From: Metarhizium brunneum
Lineage: Eukaryota > Ascomycota > Sordariomycetes > Hypocreales > Clavicipitaceae
DNA: 64,000 bases
Reading direction: 5' to 3'
Assembly (NCBI RefSeq): GCF_013426205.1
Contig: NC_089426.1
Location: 2,728,001 to 2,792,000, forward strand
Shown here: positions 50,013 to 61,225 of the stretch, piece after piece
How the letters are laid out: the number at the start of each line of letters is the position of its first letter
Numbering within the stretch: position 1 is the first letter of the stretch
Notes under the pieces: generated by a model
Seen by the model: only the letters and a program-made list of their open reading frames with translations
The model's database searches: none
What the model was told of the DNA's origin: nothing
Translations under genes and position numbers: made by a program

Positions 50013-52254
50013 ATGGCGTCTGGACCATTGGACTCGCAGCCCGCCGAAGCCGCCGGCGCCGGAACTCCTGGGGAGCTTGTTGTCAACCTCCAGATTCTGT
50101 CCCCGTCCGTGGGCGTTAATCGCCCGCTTCTGTTTCCCGACCTGCCGGCTGTGACAACAATCAAGCAGCTTAAAGACAGAATTCGCCAAGCGCTTCCTCT
50201 GCGACCAGCCGATGAAAACCAGCGCCTGATCCACCGAGGGAGAGCTCTGTTGCGCGAGTCGGACAACTTGCTAGACGTCTTTGGCGCCGATGCTGTGAGT
50301 TCAGTGCCATTCATCATGCCTACTTCGACTCTTGAGTTGGCTTGCGTCGAGTTAACCAAAGTCCCCCTGATCACAGCTTCGAATCCCCGAACGGCAAACC
50401 ATTCACCTCGTCGTGCGGGAACTCACCGATAGCCATTCGTCGAGTCCTGCGCCTACAACCGCCCGAGGTCCGAGTCCTGCGTCCACCGCTCACACTCCAG
50501 TTCCAACGGCGCAGCATGCTGCTCAGATTTATTTCGGACCGCCACCTCCCCCTGGGCTTGCCAGGAGGACGCATTCCCAGCCTGCTACGCCCGGAGGCCA
50601 CAATGCCCGGATACCTTCCCCTGCCTTGGCCCAACAACAACAACAGCAACCTCCTCACGCCAACGCCGATCCCGCCGCTGTTTTCCAACAACACCACCAA
50701 AACATGAACAACTGGCTCAGCCACATGCAACGAGACGGCGCTGCGACCAGGGCTATAGTCCAGCAGCACCAACTAGGAAGGGCTCACATGGGGATGCGAG
50801 GCATTGGAGACTCGGCCGGAGCCCCCAGCCATTCTGGGGCCAACCCGGTAGCTCCCAATAGTGGCCGGGCTAGTCCGGCAGCAACTCAAACCGTCTACCG
50901 TGAGACGGTTGGGCCTAATGGGCATAGCTACCACCTTGAAACGGTCATCCGGTCTGGAACACCAGGCCAACAAAACGGGCTTTCCTTCGCCGATGTTCAA
51001 AATATCCTGCGAGGGGCAGACGCCAACCAAGCTACGGCTACAATAACAAATGCCATGCAGAGAAGTGCCTCCGGAGCCTCCATACACGGCAGGCCGTTGA
51101 ACCAGCCTGGCGTCACCACCCCTATACTTGGTCCCCGTGCCTCAACCACTGGCAGCGGACGTGCCACACCTGATTCGAGCACAAGATTTGGCTTGGGAGC
51201 CGGCCACTTCGCAGTTTCTACGGGAGCCCAGGGCGGCCCGTCGTGCCATGGTGCGGATCTCTATATGATTTCGTCGCCCCAAGGGCCTCGTGCCCTCTTG
51301 ATGAGAAACCATACTGCCGAGATGTACTACACTCCTAGTCGGACGGTATTCCAGAACAGTATGCCTCCCTTCCGGGTTCCGGCTGGCTACGCCAACCCCG
51401 TCTATCCTGCCATACAACATCAGACACCTCAGAGTAACTACCAGCAACACCCACCGCAACAACAACAGCAGGGGCCAGAACAGCAACACCGGGGCGACCA
51501 GGCCCACGCTCCGCCGGCCGGACAGGGCGCCATGCACCCAGCAAACCCTCCAGCCGCAGGTCTGCCGCCCCTCTTGTTGCAGGCCTGGCCCCATATATGG
51601 CTAGTTTTCCGCTTAGCCCTGTTTGTTTGGCTTTTCACGTCTCCAAACTCCAGCTGGTCGAGGTGGTTTACGGTTATATGCCTTGCCATTCTCGTGTTTC
51701 TCCTTAGCACAGGAATTTTAAATGGCGTTGCCGAGAATGCTTGGCGGCCTATTGGCAGACATTTGGAGAATCTTCTTCCTACTCCCGAACAACATGTCCG
51801 TAGACAGCAACTACCGGCTGGCCACGCAGGCCCTCCGGAGCAGCAGCCTCTTGTTCAGGCAGGTGAAACAAACCCAGCACAGATGGCAGCGAGGTTGATG
51901 GCTGAACGACGACGTCAATCTTGGTTTACGGCCCAAGTACGTCGAATTGAGAGGGCTGGACTTCTATTTCTCGCAAGCATTGCCCCAGGAGTGGCGGAAA
52001 GACACATAGCAAACTTGGAAGCAGAGACACGCGCCGAGGAAGCGCGGAGGCGTGAAGAAGAGGAGGCGGCGGCGGCGGCGGCGGCCACAGAAGCAGAAAA
52101 CAATGCCAGTCCAGGAGATACGAGCCAAACAATCACTGAGTCTGGTGTCGAGAACCAGACGCAGGAAGGGACCACGCATGGAAATGAAAGACAAGAGGAG
52201 CCTCGTGGTGATGTTGACGCGGATGGTGTCGGAGAAGACTTGATTGCTTTGTAG
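50013..52254 (+). CDS. Herp-like ubiquitin-domain membrane protein
   Basis: Two exons, 50013-50294 and 50377-52254 (82-nt intron, GTGAGT to CACAG), giving 719 aa; splicing makes the ubiquitin fold continuous (V-F-G-A-D-A / L-R-I-P-E-R-Q-T-I-H-L-V-V). Residues about 20-112 form a ubiquitin-like domain (L-K-D-R-I-R, Q-R-L-I-H-R-G-R). A Pro/Gln/Ala-rich disordered region follows, with Gln tracts from CAA/CAG runs. Two hydrophobic helices lie at about 495-515 and 522-545. The C-terminus has an acidic-then-Ala helix (GCG run near 52065). UBL plus a membrane hairpin resembles Herp, an ER-membrane ER-associated-degradation factor; this is inferred from architecture. Reads toward UCH37. Confidence 0.8.
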
Positions 52255-53080
52255 TAACGGGGTTGGTACGTGCATGGTTTTATAGACGGATGAATGAATG
52301 GTGGTGGAATATTGTTGGATGTACATCCTGCACACTACAGCAAGCGATTTTGAAAATAGCATTATCAGGGGTTCTGGCGCCATCATCAGACAGCCTGCTC
52401 AAGCGCCATCTTCTTCTTCTTCTTTCTTTTTTGATATTGTGGTGTCCATGAAACAAGTCACTACGGTAAGCTGCTACTATCTAAGGACCTAGGTAGGAAG
52501 CTCGCTCTGCCTGACGCCAAACCGCCCCGGGCCGATGACGGTCAAAATTTTGAAGCATCAAACTGCTCTCTGCTGGAGTTGAGCTGTTGCTTAGTTGATA
52601 GTGTAGGTGGCTTTGCTGACAACCAACCATGATTCCAACGGGGCGTTGGATTTAATCGATTTGAGAGCTAGTACTAAAGGAAGGAAACTGTGGTGTATTT
52701 TGGAGACATTCAATTTACCAGCACCGCCTTTTGTCGTTTTAAACCGTAAGAAAGACTTGGCCTTGATTTTCGCACATTCATCCGATGCTGGCATCTACAC
52801 AACGTCGTCAATGGGGTGGCTTGGTGGGAAAGTTCCTTGTGGCGCTTGCTCTTATCTTATCGCTGAGAGTCGGGACAAAGTATCCCGCCGCGTGAAGCTC
52901 GTCGCAGCCTGCCAGTTCCATCCACCGAGATATGCAAGAGCGTTTTGGCTGCTGCTCCGAGCACACACCAGAAATAATACCTTTGCCGTCTACTATCCCT
53001 CCAATCCATTTTTCACATTCGACAAGCCCATCGCCGAGTCCGGGGGACAGTCGCAAAACTAGCGTATCGCCGGCGCAGCA
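52255..53080. other. Intergenic region between Herp-like and UCH37 genes
   Basis: No supported gene. Contains the Herp-like 3' flank with a TTC-rich run (about 52408-52430), a CCTAGGTAGG motif near 52488, and the UCH37 promoter. A frame at 52607-53062 begins without ATG and lacks family features. Confidence 0.5.
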
Positions 53081-54169
53081 ATGAGCGGCGGGTGGAATAC
53101 AAGTACGTCGTTCCGGGCCTGCCACCTTTGTCAGTGTATTTCAGCTAACCCGAGCCTCCTCAACAGTCGAGTCTGATGCAGTATGGACACCAAAGTAAAT
53201 CCCACCGTAAATATATACCTCATACTGACGGGCCATATTTCCGTTGCTCCTAAATAGGGCGTCTTCACGTCTCTCATCGAGAACCTCGGCGTCAAAAACG
53301 TCCAGTTCGAGGAGCTGCTCACCCTCGACGCCGCCGAACTGGTGACTCTGCAGCCTCTGTACGGGGTGATTTTCCTCTTCAAATACCCGACCGACCGGCC
53401 GTATGCTACGCCAGACGGACCGCTCGACGGGTCGTTCGACCACGGCGCCTCGGAGCAGATGTTCTTTGCCGCCCAGACAATCCAGAATGCGTGCGCCACG
53501 CAGGCCCTCCTCAGCGTCTTGATGAACAAGACGGAGGATGTCGACATTGGACACCAGATGCGGGACTTTCGCGATTTCACCATGGTGCTGCCGCCCGAGT
53601 TCCGGGGCGAGGCGCTGAGCAATTCCGATTTGATCAGGGAGGTGCACAACAGCTTCGCGAGGAGCAGCCCGTTCGCCGACGAGACGCAAAAGACTGGCGA
53701 GGCCGAGGACGCCTTCCACTTCATTGCGTACACGCCCGTCAATGGCGCGCTGTACGAGCTCGACGGGCTGCAGCCTGCTCCTATATCCCACGGGCCGTGT
53801 ACCCTGGATTCATTCCCGGCCAAGGTGGTCGAGGTGCTACAACGACGCGTGGCCCGCTACGAGACGTCGGAAATTCGCTTCAACCTGCTCGCCATGTGCC
53901 GCGACCTGCGGGTCCGCGCTCGCGAGTTTGGCGACGATGAACTCTTGGCCAGGGAGGAGAGGAAGCGCCGGGACTGGCAGTTTGAGAACGCCCTCAGGCG
54001 ACATAATTTTGTTGGGTTCGCCGGCGAATTGCTCAAGGGGGTGGTGGATGCCAAGCTCAGGGAGGGCGGCGACGCTGCGGTGGACAAGTGGGTTGACGAA
54101 AGCTTGGAGCGACGAAAAGCGGCCGAGAAGGCGTTGCGGAGAGGGGATGGCGATGTCGATATGGAGTGA
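53081..54169 (+). CDS. uch2: Ubiquitin C-terminal hydrolase, UCH37/Uch2 type
   Basis: Three exons, 53081-53102, 53167-53180 (only 14 nt) and 53258-54169, giving 315 aa. Splicing reads M-S-G-G-W-N-T-I-E-S-D-A-G-V-F-T-S-L-I-E-N-L, the expected UCH start. Catalytic residues are visible: Cys91 in Q-T-I-Q-N-A-C-A-T-Q, His166 in D-A-F-H-F-I-A-Y and Asp181 in Y-E-L-D-G-L-Q; Gln85 fits the oxyanion position. The C-terminal helical extension with Lys/Arg/Glu (about 240-315) is the UCH37 tail that binds the proteasome receptor Rpn13 in other species. It trims ubiquitin chains at the 19S proteasome. Introns of 64 and 77 nt; the first has a GCTAACC branch-like site. Confidence 0.93.
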
Positions 54170-54437
54170 ATTATACTGACGTTGTATGGCTGATTGTGCT
54201 CAGGCTGATTCTTCGTTTTGTTACGTGGTATGATACCCTCCGCCATTTTCACCTTGTTGTATAAAATATGAAGAGCTCCTAGGTTTTGGCTACGTTGAAT
54301 ACCCAGGTGAGCTGCGAACTAATAGATCACACATGTCTGTTCTTTTAGACTAGATGGCTACATTGCTTGACAGTGCTTGCCCTCATAAATGACGATGTTG
54401 TCTCCGTTCGCATGACCTTGCGCCGTTTCCCGAAACC
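54170..54437. other. Convergent 3' flanks of UCH37 and azgA
   Basis: 268 nt between two genes that end toward each other. Nothing gene-like seen; moderately AT-rich, as expected of paired polyadenylation regions. Confidence 0.6.
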
Positions 54438-56749
54438 TTACAACTTTGCTTCAGCATTTGCGGAGTAGTCGTCGTTCGAGACGGGTTGGACTCGGGTCAT
54501 GGAAGAAGAGCCGTCCATGTCGTCAGTTCCATTGCCGCCTGATGCGGTGTCGCGATCTTCATTCTGGTCTTGACAGCGGTGCTTCAAAACTCTTACAAAC
54601 CAGGGTGGACGACCAACTCCCTTCCATGTCCAATACTCTTTGAGATCATACTCACGTGGTTCGATGCGCCCACCGCTTACATAGACAACAATTCCGACAA
54701 GCCCGTTTAGTATGGTGTACACAAATATACCTCTGGATCGATGGGTCAGTTGGGTATCGATTGCGATGGGGACACAGACTTACGCAATGAGACCGTATGC
54801 AACGCTGTAGGTGAACGGTATGAGGGCCATGACTACAAAAGAAGGCAGTACATCACCAATATAGTACCAGTTGACCTGTGTAATCTGACGAATCATCATA
54901 CAGCCGACCTGTCCCTCATCATTAGTCACAAGCTCAGCTTGCACACGACACGACGTTTGGACTTACCATGATCAATGTACAGCCAGTTGCCCATGGAGGC
55001 AGTGAGGCGAAAATAGGGGCGAAGAAGATGGAGACCAAGAAACACAACCCCGAAACGATGGCGGTGATTCCCGTTCGACCCCCCTCAGCAATGCCGGCTC
55101 CGCTTTCAATGAATGCCGTGACAGGAGAGGACCCAAACAAGGCACCGATGGAGATGAAAAAAGCATCAGTGCAGTATGCCAGGGTAGAACGACGAAAATC
55201 GCCGTCCTTGAGATCGTCGATGCCACAGAAACGAACCATGGAATACAACGTGGCTGTGGCGTCGATGATATCGACATAGAGAAACGTGAAGAGGGCGAGG
55301 GCGAATTGCGAACCACCGCGGCTGAAGGTCCAGTCGAGTTTATTGAGGGTCTTGTCCATAGGGTGCCAGGCAACGATCTGCTTGAAGAAGTCGAAGCGTA
55401 AGTTGCCGACCTCGTTGTCCGGGAAGTAGGTCACGGTTGTATTACGACTAATTTCCAGCCAAGTCAACTTTTGATGGCTACGTCCATGAGGGCGTATACG
55501 TGAGTAAGAGAACTTACGGCCAGGATATGACGGACACGAGAGCGATGCCGATGACGAGGGAGTATTTGATGCGGTATGCCATCAGGAAGGCCGTGACGAT
55601 ACCGCCGCAAAAGATGCCGAGCCACATCTACGGTTGCCCCCCTTTGGTTAGTTTGTCACAAAAAGAACAAAAAGAGAGAGAGAGAGAGAGAGTTATTGGT
55701 GTGAGACTTCGAACCTTGGGACTGGTCATTTGACCGGATGCACACATTCCTTTTTCATTGAGAAGTTCAGAGGGGCATCCTCCCAGGGCAAGTGGCGTCG
55801 CTGGGCCACCACCGGTGATGGCTCCGATGCCGACCGAGTAGGACAATCCAATTTCTGTCAGGAAAAATCCAATGCCGACACCAGTAGCGACCTTCAACGT
55901 GGAGGGGATTAGCTTAACCAGCCACTGTCTCATGCCGCTCAGTGCCAGCACTACGAAGATGATGCCTTCGATGAAGACGGCTGTGAGGGCGGTCTGATAT
56001 GGGATCTTTCCGCCTCCATTTACACCAACAACCTGGCCAGAGAGTTTTGCTTGTATTAGCTCCTGAGATATGCATGACATGCTTCAAGGGCGATATGGGT
56101 GAACGAGATACCTGGAAAGCAAAGTAGGCGTTGAGTCCCATGCCCGGCCTATATCGGCGTATCAGCTGGAGTATTTGAAGTTGTACCGTGTACGAAGTCA
56201 CTTACGCAAGGGCAACAGGGAGATTGGTTAGAATACCAAATACCAGGGACGATAGCCCGGCAATGGCGGCCGTGGCAGTGATCAGTTCTCGTCGAACATC
56301 TAGGCTCCATCAGTCAGGATGGTCTGGTGACTGAGGTACTGGTAACACTTTCACCAACCCTCTTTGCAGGCTTTGAATTCTGGGATGCCATCACACGTCT
56401 GCTTGTCCTCGAGATCACAAACACAAGGCCCACCAGTTGAAGAGAGTATAGATGCCTAAGAAATCGTTAAGACTCTGGCTTCCAGACAAAGGCCATAGGA
56501 GTACATGACGGACATTGACGGAAATAATGTACGCCATTGTCGCAAAGGTCGTCAACCCAGCTCGAATTTCCCGGCAGAAGCTTGCACTGTCTATCTTGTC
56601 TGGCTAGATGAGTACCAGATTAGCAAAGACGCAGGTTTCTTTCTGGGGGGTTGACACACATTAACGCTGTCCCCGAGGCGAAAGTAGCTCCCAACACGAG
56701 AGTTGGCTACCCAGAGGTCAACGGAGCGGAAGAATTTACGTAATTCCAT
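54438..56749 (-). CDS. azgA: Purine (hypoxanthine/adenine/guanine) permease, AzgA type
   Basis: Ten exons on the minus strand: 56749-56660, 56603-56514, 56455-56359, 56299-56206, 56148-56112, 56032-55715, 55627-55518, 55477-54967, 54908-54784, 54732-54438; total 588 aa, close to known AzgA proteins. The product is a plasma-membrane proton/purine symporter of the NCS2/NAT-related AzgA family. Motifs include S-R-V-G-S-Y-F-R-L-G (near the N-terminus), A-P-G-M-G-L-N-A-Y-F-A-F-Q, T-A-V-F-I-E-G-I-I-F-V, and S-S-P-V-T-A-F-I-E-S-G-A-G-I-A-E-G-G-R-T-G, the family signature. Multiple hydrophobic helices. The first ATG chosen matches the short family N-terminus; upstream in-frame ATGs exist. Intron 7 (55478-55517) is only 40 nt. 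Intron 6 contains a CT repeat. Confidence 0.92.
55670..55693. repeat. GA/CT dinucleotide repeat in azgA intron 6
   Basis: A run of AG units (CT on the azgA strand) that makes part of the pyrimidine tract before the acceptor at 55628-55629. Confidence 0.9.
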
Positions 56750-59181
56750 GATGATAGATGGCCTATCTTGTGAAAAGGGGCTTGGTACGATGGCAGACGG
56801 CAGTTGTTTTCCGTCATGTGTTGTAAGTGGCATTGCAAATGGTGGATCTGACAATGGTGCATTTACAAGACTTGAGGGGAAGAAGGGGGGAAAGAGGAAG
56901 GCGAGAGACGAAAGCAAGTTTCTAAATGTATCAAGATGAATTGAGCGAAATGTGAATTAAGGGCACGTGGACAACTCCAGCAGATCCGGCACTGCGAGAC
57001 AGCTGGCAGCTGGCAGCTGGCGACTTGGGAGCCGGATGAACGACTTGACATCCCAGTGCTGGGTGGGCTTCTTGAGCTGGGCAGATGGGGCGTCACAGAT
57101 ATCTGGGCTTCAGAGCAGATGATATGAATGGCTAAGGCTCGCCTACGCTGCGGACAGATGCAACTACCTAGGTAGGTTCCATCATGTTCATCAACTTACA
57201 ACATCGGACCCTGTTTGAGTCCGGCCCAGTGATCCACGAACTCTTACTGTACGCCTACGTGAGAAGAGAGCCTCCAAGGGGAATGGCACGAAACGCCGCG
57301 CTCATCCAGAATGAAGTTTATTGCATGCAGGGTAAACTAGATTTCTATGCTCGTTACTAATGAAGCGTGGCTTGATCTGTGCTCCGTTTCTCAAAATGCT
57401 GTGAATGCCGAGATGTATCCCGACCAAATGGCCCTGCCTTGCCAGGATCGAGGATCGGACGAAACAACGAGCAAGCATACTTTCATCTCATCATCTATCT
57501 GAAGACTGAGCTCGGGCAAACTGTGTTTTACAACTCTTAGGTTTCAGAGCTTGTTAACGAACGATGGGGGTAATTGACGCTCTGCGGCAACTCTGTGAGC
57601 CTGCCTACATGCTTCTTGTTGAAAGAAATGCCCAATTTTGGATGAAAGTGCCACCAGACGGTTCTGGGGGTTGTTTCAGGCTGCGAAAGGAATGCAATGT
57701 AATACAATCCCGAGTATGGGATTTAATTGGTCCGACCAAAGGGCAGAATATATCATCTGGACAGCACACAAAGGTCCTTTTGTTCTTTGGCCCGCTTGGC
57801 CCGGCCATAACCACGGCAACGTGGGCCGCGAACAATGGCGACACCAGCTAATGCAGAGGTATTGGTTGGCGTGGAATCGCGGGATACTCGGGGACTGATT
57901 TGTACACCTGCCTTGGGGAACATGGAGGTGGTCCAGCGTCTGCGGTGCGGCATCTGACTCGCCTCGATGCCATCATCTACTGCTCGTGTCACGGATGCAC
58001 ACGCTGCAGGCGGATGACAGATGGTAGCTGGGAACATGGAGCCCTTGACACTGTTTGTACGACTGTGAATAATGTTCGCTGCAGATAAAGGAAGAAGGAA
58101 GCTCGGACATAGCCGAGGATTATGACACGCACGACGGTCTAGTTGTACCAACACTAGGCATCAAAAAGCGAGCAACATTTTCTTTCCCATTTGTTTCACC
58201 ACCGCGCTTCGTTTCGTGGGAAACATAGCACCACGCCCGCCACGCTCTAAGCTTTGGTAATTCTTTTCTTTTCAGAAATAGCAACGTTTTTAGGTATGTG
58301 AAGATATTTGATTCTTTCGGTACTAAATGGCGTGGCGAGAAAACCGTCTGTCAACTGCCACGCCCCGGCTGCTGCTTTGCGGTGACATCAATTCTGTCCC
58401 AACTCATGCAGCATCTGCCCTCCACAAGCACCCATTCCTAACCAACAAGTCAGATTTAAGCTCGCTAATTAAGGCTGATGTGAAACTGAAAGAAATAACT
58501 GATTGGTCGTGCCGAGTCTGTGGATCAACACAGTTCACTGCTGTCTGGGGCCTCCCATCTTGATGCAAGCCAGAGAGCATCTGGGTCGCCACCGTCACAC
58601 ATCTCTCACCTCCTTTTGGTCTGGACTTGAACTCTTTGTTACACGGCAGCGGGTAATTGCATCTAATAATTCTCGTGCGACTGCTATTTCACGCTCTCCA
58701 TTGGATAGCAACACCACTCAGAGTTCACGCCAAACCTGATCTATCTGCCAGCATCGGCCAACCATCTAATCTCGACTAATATTCACCACAGTCATTCCAA
58801 CAAGAAATAAAGAAGAAAAAAACAGGCTGTGTGTCAACAACCTCAGGTGCGAAATCAAATCAAATCCAAAAGACCGATTCTGCGCTGGAAAAGATATTCC
58901 ATAGCCTGTTAATGGTGCCAACAACGACGCCCCCTTGCCATTGACTCGACTTATAACCTCGTCTCCAGACGCTGCCTGTCATACCTCAAGCTTCTATTCT
59001 AGCCTCAGCGTCTCGTCTTGTGGCACTTGGAATTGGAGCCTGCTACATGTATTGTTTAATGAAGCAGGGGTCTTGTCGTTTGATCCCGTCGAGAAAAGGC
59101 AGCGCCTAAAAGTCCCGCGTAGGCGGAATCGCACCAACTTTAACACAATCCGCCGAGTTGGCCAACTTGGCTCCCGTTGCC
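56750..59181. other. Divergent intergenic region, azgA and methyltransferase-like gene
   Basis: 2.4 kb with no convincing gene. Short frames on both strands (for example 57564-57851 + and 57753-58154 -) overlap and lack family features. Tandem CTGGCAG units occur near 57001-57020 and a CCTAGGTAGG palindrome near 57166. A noncoding RNA or an intron-rich small gene cannot be excluded without transcript data. Confidence 0.5.
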
Positions 59182-61225
59182 ATGTGGGATGTGGCCTGGA
59201 CAGACCCAAAACGAGAGCTAGTGGGCGAGCATCGCGGGAGAAAGGACAAAGACAGGAGTGTCAAGGACAAGAGCCTATCTCGAAACTCGGTCTCGACAAC
59301 AAGCTCAAAGACATCTACTCACTCTACGCTTTCTCGTCTTCGGGCCAGAGCGCTTCGATCCTCTTCAAAAGAGTCCCCTAGGCAGAATATATATCCGGAC
59401 TCTGGGCCTCAGACTCCCGATCGCTCCTTCAACAATCGCTCTCCATCGGTGATGTCAGATGCTGAGCAGAGACAAGTTAGTGGCCGCCCGATCCTCAGCT
59501 GCTCTGACTTGCAAGTAGAAGCTACATCACAGAATGGATTTAACTCAGTGGGGCGAAGCAAGTTTGCTGCCGTTAAAAATACCAAAAACAAAGGTGAATA
59601 AGGCATGTCTGTGCGCATTTTGACTATTTTTGCTCATGCCGTCGTGAAGGACTAGCTCCAGAAACATCAGCCACGATTGAGTCGTGCGCTAGGCAGTCAA
59701 ATGACAGTGACGTATTTTCGACAAAAAGAAGGGAGAAAGAGGAACCTAAATCTACAGGATACAGAAATGGAAATTCGAAGCAGCCTAATGGGGCCGGTAT
59801 CTGGCCGCAGCGCCCGCTTGATCTCCAAAGCCCTATAAGACAGTCGTTTGTAGCCAGTCCCTTGGTGTCGCCCAAGTCGCCATCCAGGTATGAATAGCAA
59901 AGTCCAGTTCGACAATAAACAAAGTATGGAGATTCTGACAAAGAGTATACAGAGTCCCTGGGTTAAGCCCAGCACTGCCGCAGGATGAGCCAGTAAAGGT
60001 GGTACCGCCCATGAGATCTCAAATACGACTACCACCCAAGCCAGCCCAGGAATTCTCTCCTATCAACGATTTATCCTTGTGGCGCAGCCCGAGAGAATGG
60101 AGTGCGGCGACAGAAATGGGAAACACAGTCCAAATGATAGAGACAGTGACCGGACTCAGAGCCAAGGAGCTAGAAACCACCTCCTTCGAGATGTCGCCCG
60201 AGTCGTGGGATCTACCGACAGAGGTGAAGCAGATGGCCCAAGCGAAGCCTTCAACCGCACTATCCAAGCTGAAAGCGTCGGCTGAGAACGCTTTAAGCTT
60301 GGAGGAGACCCAAAAAATCAATGGGGAGAAGAAAAGATGGATGCTCTCTGTCTTACACCATCTAGATTGTGGCAACAGACACGATTCGAATGATTCAAGC
60401 ACACTGAGGAACGGACTCGAAATACTAGAACAGGCCAAGTGTCGAAAGATTTTGGCGGCATATGATCCTAGATGTACTGACTGGTCATGTCAAGCGCAAC
60501 TTCTTCTAGATCAGCTGCTAACATTGACTGTAGTTTCGGCACGCTACTTGGCTGCGTTGTGGCCCGAAAACACAATTCATCACCTATCCGACAACCCACT
60601 CTCCTCCGACTCAGCATCCAATATTTGCGCTGTTTATAGTCCGGATGCAGTCTCGCCCTTCCCTGGGCCCCTCCGTAATTTTGACGCTGCTTATTCCATG
60701 ACACTGCCTTCTCTCTGCCGCGAGTCGGATATCCCGGCCGTTCTGAACAATATCAACAAATGCCTTAGGTCCGGAGGGGTCTATCATTTACTATTGATAG
60801 ACCCTATACCTAACACTGATGCGCTGGGAAAGAACATGAGAGCTTGGTTTAGGAATAACCTGCTACAAAAACTTAGGCAGCAGTCGCGATGTCTCAGTCC
60901 CAGCTACATCTTTCCAAAAGCCCTGGGGGAATCGTCACTGCGGGGGCATGGGAGCACCTTGACAACCACGAAGTTCTACGCGAACCCTCAGAATATCTGT
61001 CGTAGGCAGGACGAAACCGATGATGAAGCGAAGCGGGAGAGGGAAGGCAAAGAAACCAGGGCCGAGCTCAGGAGTATTGTTGGTCGTATGCTCTGGAGAG
61101 AAGTTTGGGGCGAGTTTGTTACGTCAGACACTTGGTGGTGGGAGGACCCGGATTGCATGCGGGAGTGCCTTGAACTGGGCACTTTCTGGGAATATTACTC
61201 AATCCAAGCTGTAAAATCAAATTGA
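59182..61225 (+). CDS. Methyltransferase-like protein with disordered N-terminus
   Basis: Three exons, 59182-59593, 59650-59887 and 59953-61225 (introns 56 and 65 nt), giving 640 aa. Start M-W-D-V-A-W-T-D-P. Residues 1 to about 250 are Ser/Arg/Lys/Pro-rich and disordered. Residues about 400-560 resemble the later half of a class I SAM methyltransferase of the LaeA-like fungal group: F-D-A-A-Y-S-M-T-L-P-S-L (about 460-471), then L-N-N-I-N-K-C-L-R-S-G-G-V-Y-H-L-L-L-I-D-P-I-P (about 481-503). The glycine-rich SAM loop (motif I) is not clear; the place it should occupy (about 395-420) reads L-L-T-L-T-V-V-S-A-R-Y-L-A-A-L-W-P, so activity is doubtful. Second-intron acceptor could be 59943 instead of 59952. 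Confidence 0.75.

Noticed and set aside
52607..53062. 151-codon + frame before UCH37
   Set aside because: Begins with GTG rather than ATG, no family features, and overlaps the UCH37 promoter.
57564..58154. Overlapping short frames on both strands upstream of azgA
   Set aside because: Mutually overlapping, no conserved motif, no splice-consistent extension that yields a recognisable protein.
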